DNA from: Neocallimastix lanati (nom. inval.)
Taxonomy: Eukaryota; Neocallimastigomycota; Neocallimastigomycetes; Neocallimastigales; Neocallimastigaceae
Direction: 5' to 3'
Assembly (NCBI GenBank): GCA_016946835.1
Contig: JACVTC010000059.1
Span: 892,501-954,500 of the forward strand
DNA: 62,000 nt
The notes beneath the pieces are model-generated. The model ran no database searches, was not told the DNA's origin, and saw only the letters and a list, made by a program, of their open reading frames with translations. A program made the translations under genes and the position numbers. Shown one piece after another: positions 40,310 to 51,513 of this stretch (positions within the stretch are counted from its first letter, which is position 1; every line of letters begins with the position of its first letter).

Positions 40310-42400
40310 TGTTGACTGCACTCATAATTTAACTATATATTTAATTTAATTTATTTATAGTATTTATTTATATTTATGTGTATTTATTTATTTATATTTA
40401 ATGATTACTTAAATGTATTATGTCTATCGTCTTGTATAAATCTATGTTAATTATCTTTTAATATTTATTTAATTAATTTTTAATTTATTTTATGTTATGG
40501 AAAACGCATGTAGTAACATGTGACTTTATTACTTATTTAAAGCTGAAAGATAGATCATACACTTATTTCCCTTGTATACCATATTCCATAAGGAATATTA
40601 TTATAGATCTAAATTTAATAAAGCTAACAGATTAAGAGTCTCAGTTGACTCATATCATTTATTATTAAAAGTACTTAATTAATTCGCTTCACCGCTTCGA
40701 AATCATGCAAGACTTTAACTTAGGCTAAGGACCAACGCCTCCATGGAAAATCCAACTTTAATGTGTGGAAATTCCTTATTGACAATGCCGCTAAACGTCA
40801 AGGCATTAAGGAATTCATGGAAGTCGACGTCGTTGGAAAACTTAATGATGTAGGTTTTAATTATGACCCCAATGTCAACGATGTTACCAACAAGGTAATT
40901 ACTAAATTAATTACCAAAATGTTGCCGCAAGCTCCTGCTTGCACCTATTCGAAACAACAATGATGAGGTTAATCGAAACAATGACGTTGATATCAACACT
41001 CAGCTAACTAACTTTTTTTGGTAATCCTCTTAATCATACCAGATTAGTTGAGGAAGCAGAAAAGATCGATGCTGACATGATACTCATGATCAGTAAGAAT
41101 GTCGATGATTCTGTTTTAAGAGAAATCAGCAGACTTAATAATAATGGTTTCCGTATAATGGAAAGACTCAAATCAAAATATGGAAAATCAAATGCTGATA
41201 TGGAATACTGGCTTAAAAGGTTAAGAAATATTAAAGCCAGAGATAGAAATCAAATCATCGAAAAGCTAGAACTTATGAAAGAAACTTTCGATGATATGGA
41301 AGAACAACATGTGGAGATCACTGATAAGGAAAAATTAAAATATCTCTATAACGTACTACCGGATGATTAATAAAAATATCATTCATTCAAATTAATTTGA
41401 ATAGTGACCCTAGTGTATATATTAATAATCTCAAAAGTTTTATTTATGCAAAATCTTACCTAGAAAATTGGGAAGATAACAAAACCATTGAAAAAAGATG
41501 ATCCAATGGATCTAGCTAGATTTTATCGGTAGAGGAAGAAGAACTAGTAATTCCTCAAAGAAAAAATCAACACAACAACCATAGTAACAAAAGCTCTAAC
41601 TCTAAGAACAGAGGAAAGCAAAATGGTAAACCAATATAACAATAATAATAAAGATAATAGCAACAAAGACAATAAATAATAAATCATATTGCCTCATTTG
41701 TGAAGTTAAAGGACACTCTACCAGAAACTGCATTTATAATATGAAGACGAAGTCAAATCATAATAAAGGGAGGCAAGAAAAGCTTCAAGTAAAGACCACA
41801 TTAAATGATTATCCAAAGAAGTCTTTACATTTAATAAGTAAAATTTCTGATCCAGACAGTGCCAGTAGTTATGATGATAATTTTGATTTTGAAGACTCAA
41901 GGGCACGGATAGAAAAAACAAGAAGAAATAAAAACATTAACAATAAAGTTAAATTTTCTGGATTAATTGAATACGTGAATGATAGTTTTATTATTCCAAA
42001 GGAGATAACAATTCCTAATAAAAAAGAGGAATTATATGTAAACAACATCAATTATTATGAAGAAAATGATAAGACTAGTGAATGGTTATATGATACTGGT
42101 GCTGGAGAACATATAACTAATGAATTTTAATTTGCTAAATAATTTTATTCACTTCAAAATAAAGTTAAGATGTGCCAATGGGACAATGTGTAGCTTCGAA
42201 GGATATGGTACTTACGAATGTTACATTAATGGAATATATTTACGACTAGACAAGGTATTATATTCAAAATCTGCAACTAAAAATCTTATTAGTGGAATAG
42301 AACTGGCCAAAAATAGGATATAGAGTCATTATTGCCACTGATGATTATACACGTGGTACATTTAACTTATGGGGTCCAAATAATGTATATTATAGGAACT
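40310..42400 (+). mobile_element. Copia-type LTR retrotransposon, 5' part only
   Basis: Composition changes sharply at the end of an (AAT)n array. TGTTGACTGCACTCAT at about 40311 may be the start of a 5' LTR (about 350 bp, inferred; no second LTR is present to prove it). Coding remains of gag and protease follow from about 40730. The element stops at about 42400, inside the region after the protease, where a surface-protein sequence takes over. Integrase, reverse transcriptase and the 3' LTR are absent here. The copia RNase H fragment at 9400-9755 is on the same strand but 31 kb away, and need not belong to the same copy. Confidence 0.75.
40730..42330 (+). pseudogene. Copia gag and protease, interrupted
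   Basis: Open blocks in order: 40763-40960 (WKFLIDNAAKRQGIKEFMEV and on), 41046-41370 (gag core, EYWLKRLRNIKARD, ending LPDD), then a broken basic region. A CCHC zinc knuckle follows at 41690-41731, read as CLICEVKGHSTRNC (C-x2-C-x4-H-x4-C). 41741-42130 continues to the aspartic protease active site WLYDTGAGEHIT at about 42083, and 42120-42323 carries the next part (LRCANGTMCSFEGYG and VLYSKSATKNLISGIELAK) in another frame. These are the gag-polypeptide, zinc knuckle and copia protease/pre-integrase blocks in their usual order. Stops after LPDD and frame changes near 40960, 41400-41700 and 42128 show it is dead. Gag would form the particle; the protease would cut the polyprotein. Confidence 0.85.
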
Positions 42401-43645
42401 TATTATTCTACAAATGTACCAGGTGAATTCATTAAGGAAACTACTGTTTTACCTGACGGTACTCGTCAAATTAACATTGTACTATGTAGAAATAGAAAAA
42501 CCTAAAATTACTCTCACCATTAAACCAAACGGAGGAAGTTATAATAATAATAAAGAAGATACAGTTTATTCAAATGTTCAATATGGTCCAGATCAGCAAA
42601 TTCCAGATCCAGTTCGTGAGGGATATGAATTTAAAGGTTGGAAAAAAGTTGAAGGAGATAGAGATCTGGACGGAAAAACTTTCCATTACGGAAGTTTGGA
42701 TACTGTACTTGAAGCTATCTGGACGCCTGCAAATACGAAATATACTGTAAGATATTACGTTAAGGATGCTAATGAAGAAGAATATAAATTGAAAGAAACT
42801 AATGTGTATGAAGAAGGTGTTAGCGGTGAAGTAATTCCGGTTTCAGTATTAGTTAAAATTTATAATGATTATATATATGAGGGTGCATCTTTAGGAGAAT
42901 CAAATGTACCAGGTGAATTTATAAAAGAAGTTACGCTTTTACCTGATAATAAGTTAGAAATTAGTTTGTATTATGTTGCTGATGAAGAATCTCAAGATGA
43001 AGAAACTGAAATATCTAAAGCAATAGTAGAAGATGAAGAATCTCAAGACGAAGAAACGGAAACCCCAAGTATTTTAGTAGAAGATGAAGAATCTCAAGAT
43101 GAAGATATATCAGAAGATGGAAGATGTGGACCAGGTATTGGTGTTTGTAAATCAGGAGAGTGCTGTAGTAGATATGGATGGTGTTGGAACAACAGAGAAA
43201 TATTGTAGTGTAGAACATGGATGTCAATCAGAATTTGGTGATTGTGAAGGAATTAAAAGGAAAGCTAGTAAATCTGTAACTAGTGAGAATTTGACTATAT
43301 CAGAGGATGGAAGATGCGGATCTGGTATTGGTGTTTGCAGTAAGGGCGAATGCTGCAGTAAATATGGATGGTGTGGAACATCAGAAAAATATTGCAAGTA
43401 TAGAACGTGGATGTCAATCAGAATTTGGTGATTGTACTGGAAAAGAAAGAAATGTAAACGTTGCTACTGAAAAAGTTAATAAATCTGAAAATACAATTGC
43501 CTACAGTGACTCTGATAGGTGTGGTAAAAATGAAGGACGTTGTAGAAATGATAAATGTTGCAGTAAATATGGATGGTGTGGTACAACGAAATCCTATTGT
43601 AGTAAAGATAAAGGTTGTCAATCTGAATTTGGAAGATGTTGGTAA
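42396..43645 (+). pseudogene. Surface protein: InlB-type and YTV-type bacterial repeats plus three hevein chitin-binding domains, frameshifted
   Basis: 42396-42480 is the tail of one repeat (NVPGEFIKETTVLPDGTRQI), seen again at 42905 (NVPGEFIKEVTLLPDNKLEI). After a frame change near 42483 comes a Listeria-Bacteroides (InlB B) type repeat with IKPNGGSY, GYEFKGWKK and LEAIWTP. Next is a KYTVRYYVKDANEEEYKLKE to LEISLYY module like those paired with InlB repeats in Firmicutes adhesins. A linker repeats DEESQDEETE. Three type-1 chitin-binding (hevein) domains follow at 43119-43250, 43309-43440 and 43514-43645, with the CCSxYGWC core and GCQSEFG end. Two single-base insertions, one in TGTTGG near 43183 and one in TGCAAG near 43397, shift the frame inside domains 1 and 2. 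The 5' end is lost at the copia junction. An intact relative would probably be a secreted or wall-bound chitin-binding adhesin; bacterial origin of the first half is inference. Confidence 0.8.
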
Positions 43646-44189
43646 AAATTAATTAATTTATAAAAAAAAAATTATTAAATTGGAAGAATAATTAATATAG
43701 ATATCAAAAATTTTTATAATGAAAATATTAATATTTATTATTTATGTTAAAAGCAATTATATTTATTAAGCAATTAAAAAAAAATTATAAATTGGTTTAA
43801 ATCTATTATAAATGTAAAATAAATATATATATATATTTATTTATTTATTAAACAAAAAGAAAATTTATTAATTAGTTTAAATCTATTAAAAATGCAAAAA
43901 AAAATATATATATATAAAAAATATATATATATATTAATTAATTAAAATCTATTATTTTTATTTTTTTTATTGAAAATTATTTAATTATAAATTGATAATG
44001 TAATAAGTTAAATTTTGTAAAAGTGTTTTTAAATCTATTATAAATAAAATTATATAAAAATTAAAATAAAAAAAATTGGTTATTAATTTTCTTTATAAAT
44101 ATATGATATTTTTAATATAAAAAAATAAAATAAAATAATAATCATTAGTATTAAATTATTATTTAAAAATATAATTAAATAAAAGAAGG
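43646..44189. other. AT-rich spacer
   Basis: Homopolymers and a loosely duplicated AATTGGTTTAAATCTATTA-type block (43791 and 43871). No gene seen. Confidence 0.6.
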
Positions 44190-44620
44190 AGGCATTGACC
44201 TCCTTTTACTAATCCAATGTCGTCTTTACTTACATTTTTTCAGCGTTGACACTTCCCTTCTTTTCCTTCCTGGTTAGTTTTACGTTTTTTTTTTTATTTT
44301 TATTTTTATTCCCCCTCGGAATAGTTAGTTAACTCTTGTCGAGTACTAAGCCTTAGGCATAGTACTTGACAAGGATTGAATTACTAAAAAAATTTTTTTT
44401 TTCTTAATAACAACAAAGATACCGTTCTGGAGAGTCGTCTTCAACCGCCAATATTGACGTCTTTGGCAACACGAGCCTCCAACTTATAATTTATATCCTC
44501 ATCTTCCACAAAGTAGTACCCATCAAGAAACTAATACTAAATACTATATTCAGGATACTTAAAAAGTTGAGCTCCCCGTAGTTCTCTTTTAGTTTTTCTC
44601 AAAAAAAAAAAAAAAAAAAA

Positions 44621-44656
<36 letters not shown>

Positions 44657-44937
44657 TTTTCTTATAAACCTTAGCCTTAATTTTTTTTTTATTCTTGCCA
44701 TAGCTCTATAGCTCTATCCCAATAATAGTTTATAATTGTGCTTTTTTTTTATTTATTTTTTCTTATAAACCTTAGCCTTAATATTTTTTTTTTTATTTTT
44801 CTTATAAACCTTAGCCTTAATTTTTTTTTTATTCTTCCCAATAATAGTTTATAATTGTGCTTTTTTTTTTATTTTTTCTTATAAACCTTAGCCTTAATTG
44901 TTTTTTTTTTTTTATTTTTCTTATAAACCTTAGCCTT

Positions 44938-44992
<55 letters not shown>

Positions 44993-45252
44993 AATAGAAA
45001 CTATCGATGTCTTATTCCATGATTTTTAGAAAAAAAAAAAATCACCATTCCAAATACGATTGATTAAGGTTTTTTTTTTTTTTTTTATGGGGAACATTTA
45101 AAGTTAGATGAAAATATAATTATTATTAATTTCACTAGATTCTTCTTCTGAATCCTCTTTTTACCAGGTATCAAAGCTTTGAAGAATTCCATTGAAATAT
45201 CCTCATCAGGACCATAGGCTTTAAAAATGAGGAAGGTAGATGAGATTACCAC

Positions 45253-45283
<31 letters not shown>

Positions 45284-46160
45284 CATTCCTAATATCTGGG
45301 TTTAATTTCCCATTCTTTTTGCCTTGGATGGACTTTCTAAATTTCAAAGTGCACCGGAATCTTTTTCCTGAAATTTTTAGAAAGACTAGGACTATAACTA
45401 TAACTATAACTATGACTATTGATCCATTCTTTTTATTTATGGAAATATTTATAGTTGGGAAGTGTTACTTTACATGGATTTTCTAGCCTCATTGGTACCA
45501 TTACCTGTTTCCTGAAAAACATAGGAATTAATGGTTTAAAAAATCGTGTTGAAGTACTCATATACTATCTCTTTTTCACAAAATTCCATCCGTTGGTATA
45601 TTCCAACGAAGACCAAAAAAGAAAACTTTCCTGTTTTAGAATGTGAAAATGGATTTTGAGAATTAAGATAAGGAATATTGGAAGGATTTGAGTTCATGAT
45701 TGCCATTTATATAACATTTACTAAATTAGGTTGAACTGAGGTTTAACTGAGTTAGTAGTATTGGATGTGTTATCAGATATTAAATTTTGTTTTAAAATGC
45801 CGAAAAAAAAAAAAAAAAACCCTTATGATTCCATTTAGAACATCTACGATATGAAAATTTTAATTCCTGATAATGCTTTTTCAAATCCTTCTTCAAATTT
45901 TTCGTGATTAAAATTTGGAGCATTTACTTTTATCCTGAAGAAGCTATCATTGAATTTAGTAAATTCTTTTTACTGACAAAATATTAACCATGAATTTTTT
46001 TTTTTTTTTTGCATTTAGAATGAGTAAATTCCTTTAATTTTAGTATTAGTCCATGAGTGTAATACCACGGATAAAAATTAACCTTGTATTGTCAATTGAT
46101 GGTTCCATAACAACGACAATCCCTTCTGGTGAAATATCTTTTCCATAATGAATTAAAAAC
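44190..46160 (-). pseudogene. Remains of an unidentified dispersed element, copy A
   Basis: Composition is richer than the spacer and minus-strand frames contain coding-like blocks. In 5'-3' order: SPEGIVVVMEPSIDNTRLIF (near 46120), NDSFFRIKVNAPNFNHEKFE (near 45935), VISSTFLIFKAYGPDEDISM (near 45240), then DGYYFVEDEDINYKLEARVA (near 44505). Stops, T runs and a tandem repeat (44661-44942) separate them. 44401-45040 matches copy B at 57935-58255 base for base in many stretches, in the same orientation, for example AGTCGTCTTCAACC and CTTTGGCAACA. I do not recognise the protein; multi-copy and decay suggest a transposable element or a duplicated gene family. A 14-bp near-perfect inverted repeat (44335-44348 with 44360-44373) lies near its 3' end. 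Confidence 0.55.
44661..44942. repeat. Irregular tandem repeat of CTTATAAACCTTAGCCTTAA, 5 copies
   Basis: The 20-base word is present at 44661, about 44762, 44801, about 44878 and about 44920, separated by T runs. Two copies also carry AATAATAGTTTATAATTGTG. The unit is absent from the matching place in copy B (near 58110), so it expanded after the copies diverged. Confidence 0.85.
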
Positions 46161-46446
46161 TTCAAATTATAAAAAAAAGAATGAAACAAAATAAAAACAT
46201 AAAATACTAAAAACTATGAAATATAGATATAAATAAAAAAATATATATATATATATATAATATACAGAAAATAAAATAGAAAAATTTAAATAAATAAAAA
46301 AAAATAATATGAAATTTCTATCTTTATGCAATAATTGATTAAATTTAAATAAAATAAACAACTTAAGAATTTTATAGTAATGAAAAATCTCTTTATTCCT
46401 GTTTTTTTTTTTATTAGTAATGAATAATCTTTTTTTTTTTTTTTTG

Positions 46447-46477
<31 letters not shown>

Positions 46478-47315
46478 CTGTTAACTTTTGAGTTTCTTAA
46501 ATTCTTTTTGATTAGTAAAGCTTGATTGATTAAAATAATTTTCTCTAATGTACTCATAAATAAACTGAAATGAAAATGTAAATAATGTTAGTAGTGAAAG
46601 ACTATAAAAAAAATTCTATCCATTAAATAATGTCTTAAACACAAGCTTTGGAGTGAATCAGTCTCCTACATTTCCATCTTACAATAGCTACATAAAAGTT
46701 TAAATAAACCTAAAGAAAAATACATATACAAAATAATACTAAAGTAAAAAAATATAATAGATTCATTACAATAATAATATGTAGAAACTACATGATATTA
46801 TTAATTATACCACTCCAATGTTACTACATATCCAGTTTAAAAAAAAAAAATATAAAACATCAAGTTCACTTTCTACAGTCTTTCAGTCTTCCAGTTTTCT
46901 CTCTCTTCGTACTAGAAGCCACTTTAGAAAGGATAACCATCAATAATCATCAGAATCACAGAAAGATGCAATTAGTACACCTGATACAGGCTATTCCTTT
47001 TCCATCAACCCTCCATGGACCTGGAAAAAAAAATAGTCCATATCATTTGGGACATTAAATATATTATATACATTATATTCTAATTATTATAAAATATGAA
47101 AAAAAGTATATTGCTCTTGCCTGAGAAAACATTCCAGATAGAGTTTTATATGTATATATATATATATTTATTGTTTTATTTATTGTTTTGTTTTATATTT
47201 ATTTTATATATATAAAGACCATTGAAATCGTACTTTTTTTATTTTATTTTCATTTTTTTTTTTTTATTTATTTCCTTTTTTTTTTTTTTGCTTTATTAAT
47301 TTGATCAAGATTACC

Positions 47316-47317
<2 letters not shown>
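46161..47317. other. Spacer with a possible relic exon
   Basis: 46440-46475 is (TTTTG)n. 46860-47035 is richer in G and C; one plus-strand frame reads SSLSTVFQSSSFLSLRTRSH, a stop, then DAISTPDTGYSFSINPPWTW. This could be a decayed exon or transposon tail; it was not recognised. Confidence 0.35.
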
Positions 47318-47363
<46 letters not shown>

Positions 47364-47395
47364 TAATAAATAATAATAAATATATAAATAATAAA

Positions 47396-47426
<31 letters not shown>

Positions 47427-47445
47427 TAAATAAATAATAAATAAA

Positions 47446-47476
<31 letters not shown>

Positions 47477-47490
47477 TAATAAATAAATAA

Positions 47491-47547
<57 letters not shown>

Positions 47548-47548
47548 G
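47318..47548. repeat. (AAT)n / (AAAT)n microsatellite
   Basis: Blocks of AAT and AAAT units alternate; a block of about 60 bp (AATAAATAAATAAATAATAA and on) is itself repeated. Confidence 0.95.
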
Positions 47549-47656
47549 AGTGATTATCTAATATTATTTTTTATTTTTATTTTTATTTTTATTTTTATTT
47601 TTATTTTTATTTTTACTTTAATTTTTTATATATATTTTATACATATATATATTTAT

Positions 47657-47701
<45 letters not shown>

Positions 47702-47721
47702 TTATATTAATAAATATAAAT

Positions 47722-48275
47722 TAATAACACCATTATTTTATCTTCATAAAATAAAATCCGCTTCATACTCAACCTAAATGTTTTACTAGATTTTCATTTC
47801 AATTTTTACATGCATTAAATAATGATGATACACAAAATATATATTATTCTTAATTTTTTTTTATTTTTTTTTTTATTTGTTTATTTATTTATTTTATTTT
47901 ATTTTTTTTTTTTTTAAAAAAAAAAAAAAAGATAGTTTAATTAAATTATTAAATCACCATAAAAATAAAAAAAACGGAATAAAGTACATATATATATATA
48001 TGTATTTTTATTCCATTCTTTTATAATTAATGATTTTTTAATATAATATAATATAATATATATATATATACATAAACACATAAACACATCCATCCATATA
48101 TTAAATATACATATACATTTATATATTTATATTTATACAAATTTAAATAAATAACACTATTATTTTATCTTCATAAAATAAAAAAGTGTTTTACCATTTA
48201 TCATATTTTTTTTCATTTAAATCAGCTTCATACTCAACCTAAATGCTTTACTAGATTTTCATTTCTATTTTTATT
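47722..48275. repeat. Direct duplication, about 90-120 bp x 2
   Basis: 47722-47812 and 48147-48275 share ATTATTTTATCTTCATAAAA and GCTTCATACTCAACCTAAAT plus TTTACTAGATTTTCATTTC. The second copy has about 40 bases more between the two shared blocks. Spacer with A/T runs lies between them. Confidence 0.85.
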
Positions 48276-48709
48276 AATCTCATTTTTTTTTTTTTTTTTT
48301 TTTTTTTTTTATCTTTATTAAACATATCATTATTATGCTCATTGACCAAATTTAGTAATTATTTTTAAATTTTCATTATGAGTTTCATTAAACATTAACA
48401 TAAATATTAAAAAAAAAAATTCATTTTAATGTTTAATTAAGCAATAATTATAAATTTGTCCCAAGTATAAAATGAAGATGTTTATAAAATTATTTATAAT
48501 TTTTTATTTTGAAAAAAAAAAAAAAAAATTATTTTTAAATATTTTTATTAAATGATATTTGTTTCTATTATTCATTTTAGTCTTAATTAATTGTAAAATT
48601 TAATAATTCAAACTGAAGTGAATAATAGGAACAGATATCACTTAATTCAAATATCTTACTAAACTGAATAATGGGAACTAATATTACTTGATTTAAATAA
48701 CTTGATCAA
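48276..48709. other. AT-rich spacer downstream of the RING gene
   Basis: T and A homopolymers; a short duplicated CTGAA(G/T)(T)GAATAATAGGAAC-like block at about 48610-48685. No gene seen. Confidence 0.5.
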
Positions 48710-48981
48710 CTAAATGACATAACTCCTAAGATTTCTATTTAAATTTGTATTATTTAAATTTGTATTATTTAAATTTGTATTATTTAAATTTGTATTATTT
48801 AAATTTGTATGATTTAAATTTGTATGATTTAAATTTGTATTATCTAAATTTGTATAATTTAAAATTGAATTGAAAGTAGTTAATCCAGATGTTGTATTAT
48901 TATTATATCCATTGATTCTTCTAGTTGTACCGTTGCCATAATTATAAATATTATTTCTATTTATTCTAGTTGTAAAGATGC

Positions 48982-49035
<54 letters not shown>

Positions 49036-51384
49036 TACTACTACTATTAATAATATTATGATTAGAATTAACATAATTATGATTTTGATTTTCTCTCTTA
49101 ACGCCATTACCACGACATATTGGGCAGTTATTAACATATTTAGAAATCCATTGATCGACACATTGCTTATGGAAAGCATGTTTACAATGTAAAACTCTTA
49201 ATTCATCCTGATCTTCATATTCGCATAAACAAATAGTACAGGTAGTATCTGTTGAACTTAATAAACATTTTATATCAATAGTTTTACGATCTCCAAATGT
49301 TGGGCTTGATTCATTACTATTCTTCTTGGTAGTGGTTGATTTTTTATTATTCATTGTAGAAGAAGAAGAAGAACTAACAGTATCTTTGATGGATTTATTT
49401 TTATTATTATCTTGAGAGTTAATAGGTTTTTTATCATCTTTATCTGATGAAGATTTCTCACTTTCTTCTTCTTCTTTAAGTATTAACATTTTATTTTTAG
49501 CATCATAAATATAAAGGGATTGATCATGTTTTAAATCAGCTTCTGACGCATTACGACCACGTATTCTCCTTATTAATTCTTCTAAATGTGAAAATGAAGA
49601 ACTACTGTCATGAAGCGATGTTCTCATTCTATTCATGCTATCATAAAAACGATTTCTATTCGAGGAAAGTCGTTCAATGTTTTCATATCTTAAATGTCTA
49701 TTTATAATATTTCTTATTACTTCATGATGTATCGAATAAGGAAGTGTTCTATTAGAATTAATATTAATTACATTTTCATAAGGTGTAAATGATTCACTGT
49801 TCCTGTTGTTATTTCTATTATTAACATTATTATTATTATTATTATTATTATAATTATTATTATTATATGTATTATTTAAATGATTATTAATATTAGTATT
49901 CATCATATTAATTAATCTTTCATAAAATGAGATGCCTGAATCTATTTGATTATTTGAAAAAGAGCCATTAATATTATTATTATAAGAGGTTGCGAAGGAA
50001 CTATTAATACTATTGTTAATACTATTATTAATACGATTATTGATATTATTGAAGTTACTAATATTATTACTACTGTTAATACTATTATTAATGCTATTAT
50101 TGATACTATTATTGATACTATTGAAGTTACTAATATTATTGATATTAGCAGAACTCTGTATATCACTAATATTCATTGCATTATTTAATCTTTCATAAAA
50201 TGGGATATCTGAATCTACTTGATCGGTTGAAGAAGTAATATCAGTGTTATAATTGTAGGAAGTTAGGAGGGTATTATTATTGATATTTCTTCTAAACAAA
50301 TTATTGTTACCTCTATTAGATAATGTGTCTATTAATTCTAAATTTGAAATTGGATTTAGCGTAATGTCAAGTGGACGAGGGATATTAAATGAAAATGAGT
50401 TAGCTGTCTGCGAATTATTCGAAGAGCTTAATGGTACATAATTATTTAAGAATGGAGTATATCTTTCAGAAGTAGTATTAGCGGTTGGACCCATTCTAAA
50501 GGAATATGGAAGATAATTACTTAATAATAAATTAATTAATAAATCAATTGATGATGAAGAAGATGATGATGAAGAAGAGAGGGGTGCGTTTGGTAATGTA
50601 CTGAAAGGAGTAATATTTAAAAGAGAATTTGTATTTGATGACTGATTAGAAAAAAGAGATGATGAATTCAAAATCAGATTATTATTCATTCTTCTCAAAT
50701 CATTACTATTAGTAGTATTATTGTTGATAATGCTGCTATTATTAATTGGTTGTGACGAATTATTCATAACTGATTGATAATTATTAATTAAGCTAGTTAA
50801 AAATGTTGAGTTATCATTTAAAGATGAAAACGTAGTTGTATTTAAAGTATTATTTGAGTGTACTCTGTTATTTAAATTTAATGTAGAATTTGTAGTAGTC
50901 TTAGATGAAGAATTTTTTGATACTTGTTTATGAAACATCTGATTATATTTATTTTCATGATGTTTACTATTCCTACGTGAATTCTTATAATTTTTAGTTG
51001 AAGACATTGAAGAAGAAAAAGAAGAAGAAGAAGAAGAAGAAGGTGGTGCTGAAGAATTTTTATTAATATTACCATCATTTATATTATCTTCAATTTTAAC
51101 TTTTTTTAAATGTGCTAATTTTTCAATATTTTCATAACGACTTCTCTTTAATGAACGTGCTTGTTTTTCTTCTTTTTTAATTCCTCTTTTTTCATAATTT
51201 TTAGATAATCCTCTAGATTTTTGCATATCATCTTTGATATTACTTCCTATATTATTATCAATGTTCTTTCCTTTAAATGATCTACAATTATTTTCGGAAA
51301 TCTATAAAAATATTTAAAAAAAAAATTAATTAACTATTATATTATAATTTTATATAATAAATTAATATATATTTATATTACCAT
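48710..51384 (-). CDS. RING-H2 finger protein, likely E3 ubiquitin ligase
   Basis: The long frame starts at ATG 51226 but stays open upstream to an acceptor (TTTTTATAG) at 51303-51302. An ATG at 51384-51382 is followed at once by a GTAATA donor; the 80-nt intron joins it in frame, giving 864 aa. The start at 51226 (838 aa) is the alternative. The protein is mostly Asn/Ser-rich low complexity, with short basic stretches near the N-terminus. One RING-H2 domain lies at about residues 689-732: [37 protein letters not shown], with all eight zinc ligands in C3H2C3 order. After it come a poly-Asn run and a C-terminal NTNLN pentapeptide repeat. RING-H2 domains recruit E2 enzymes and pass ubiquitin to substrates; the substrate is unknown. 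No membrane segment or other domain was seen. Confidence 0.9.
48737..48860. repeat. 15-bp coding minisatellite (NTNLN repeat)
   Basis: ATTTAAATTTGTATT repeats about eight times in frame at the 3' end of the RING gene and encodes [10 protein letters not shown] pentapeptides just before the final NLRSYVI. Confidence 0.95.
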
Positions 51385-51480
51385 GTTTAATAATTTTGTT
51401 TTATCCCGTTAAAAAAAATAAATTTTATTTTCTTAAAATATAAATATAAAAATAAAAATATAAATATAAAAATGAAAATG

Positions 51481-51513
<33 letters not shown>

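Noticed and set aside
45455-45646. Plus-strand 63-codon open frame in dispersed copy A
   Set aside because: The coding-like blocks and the match to copy B are on the minus strand; this frame is taken as a shadow.
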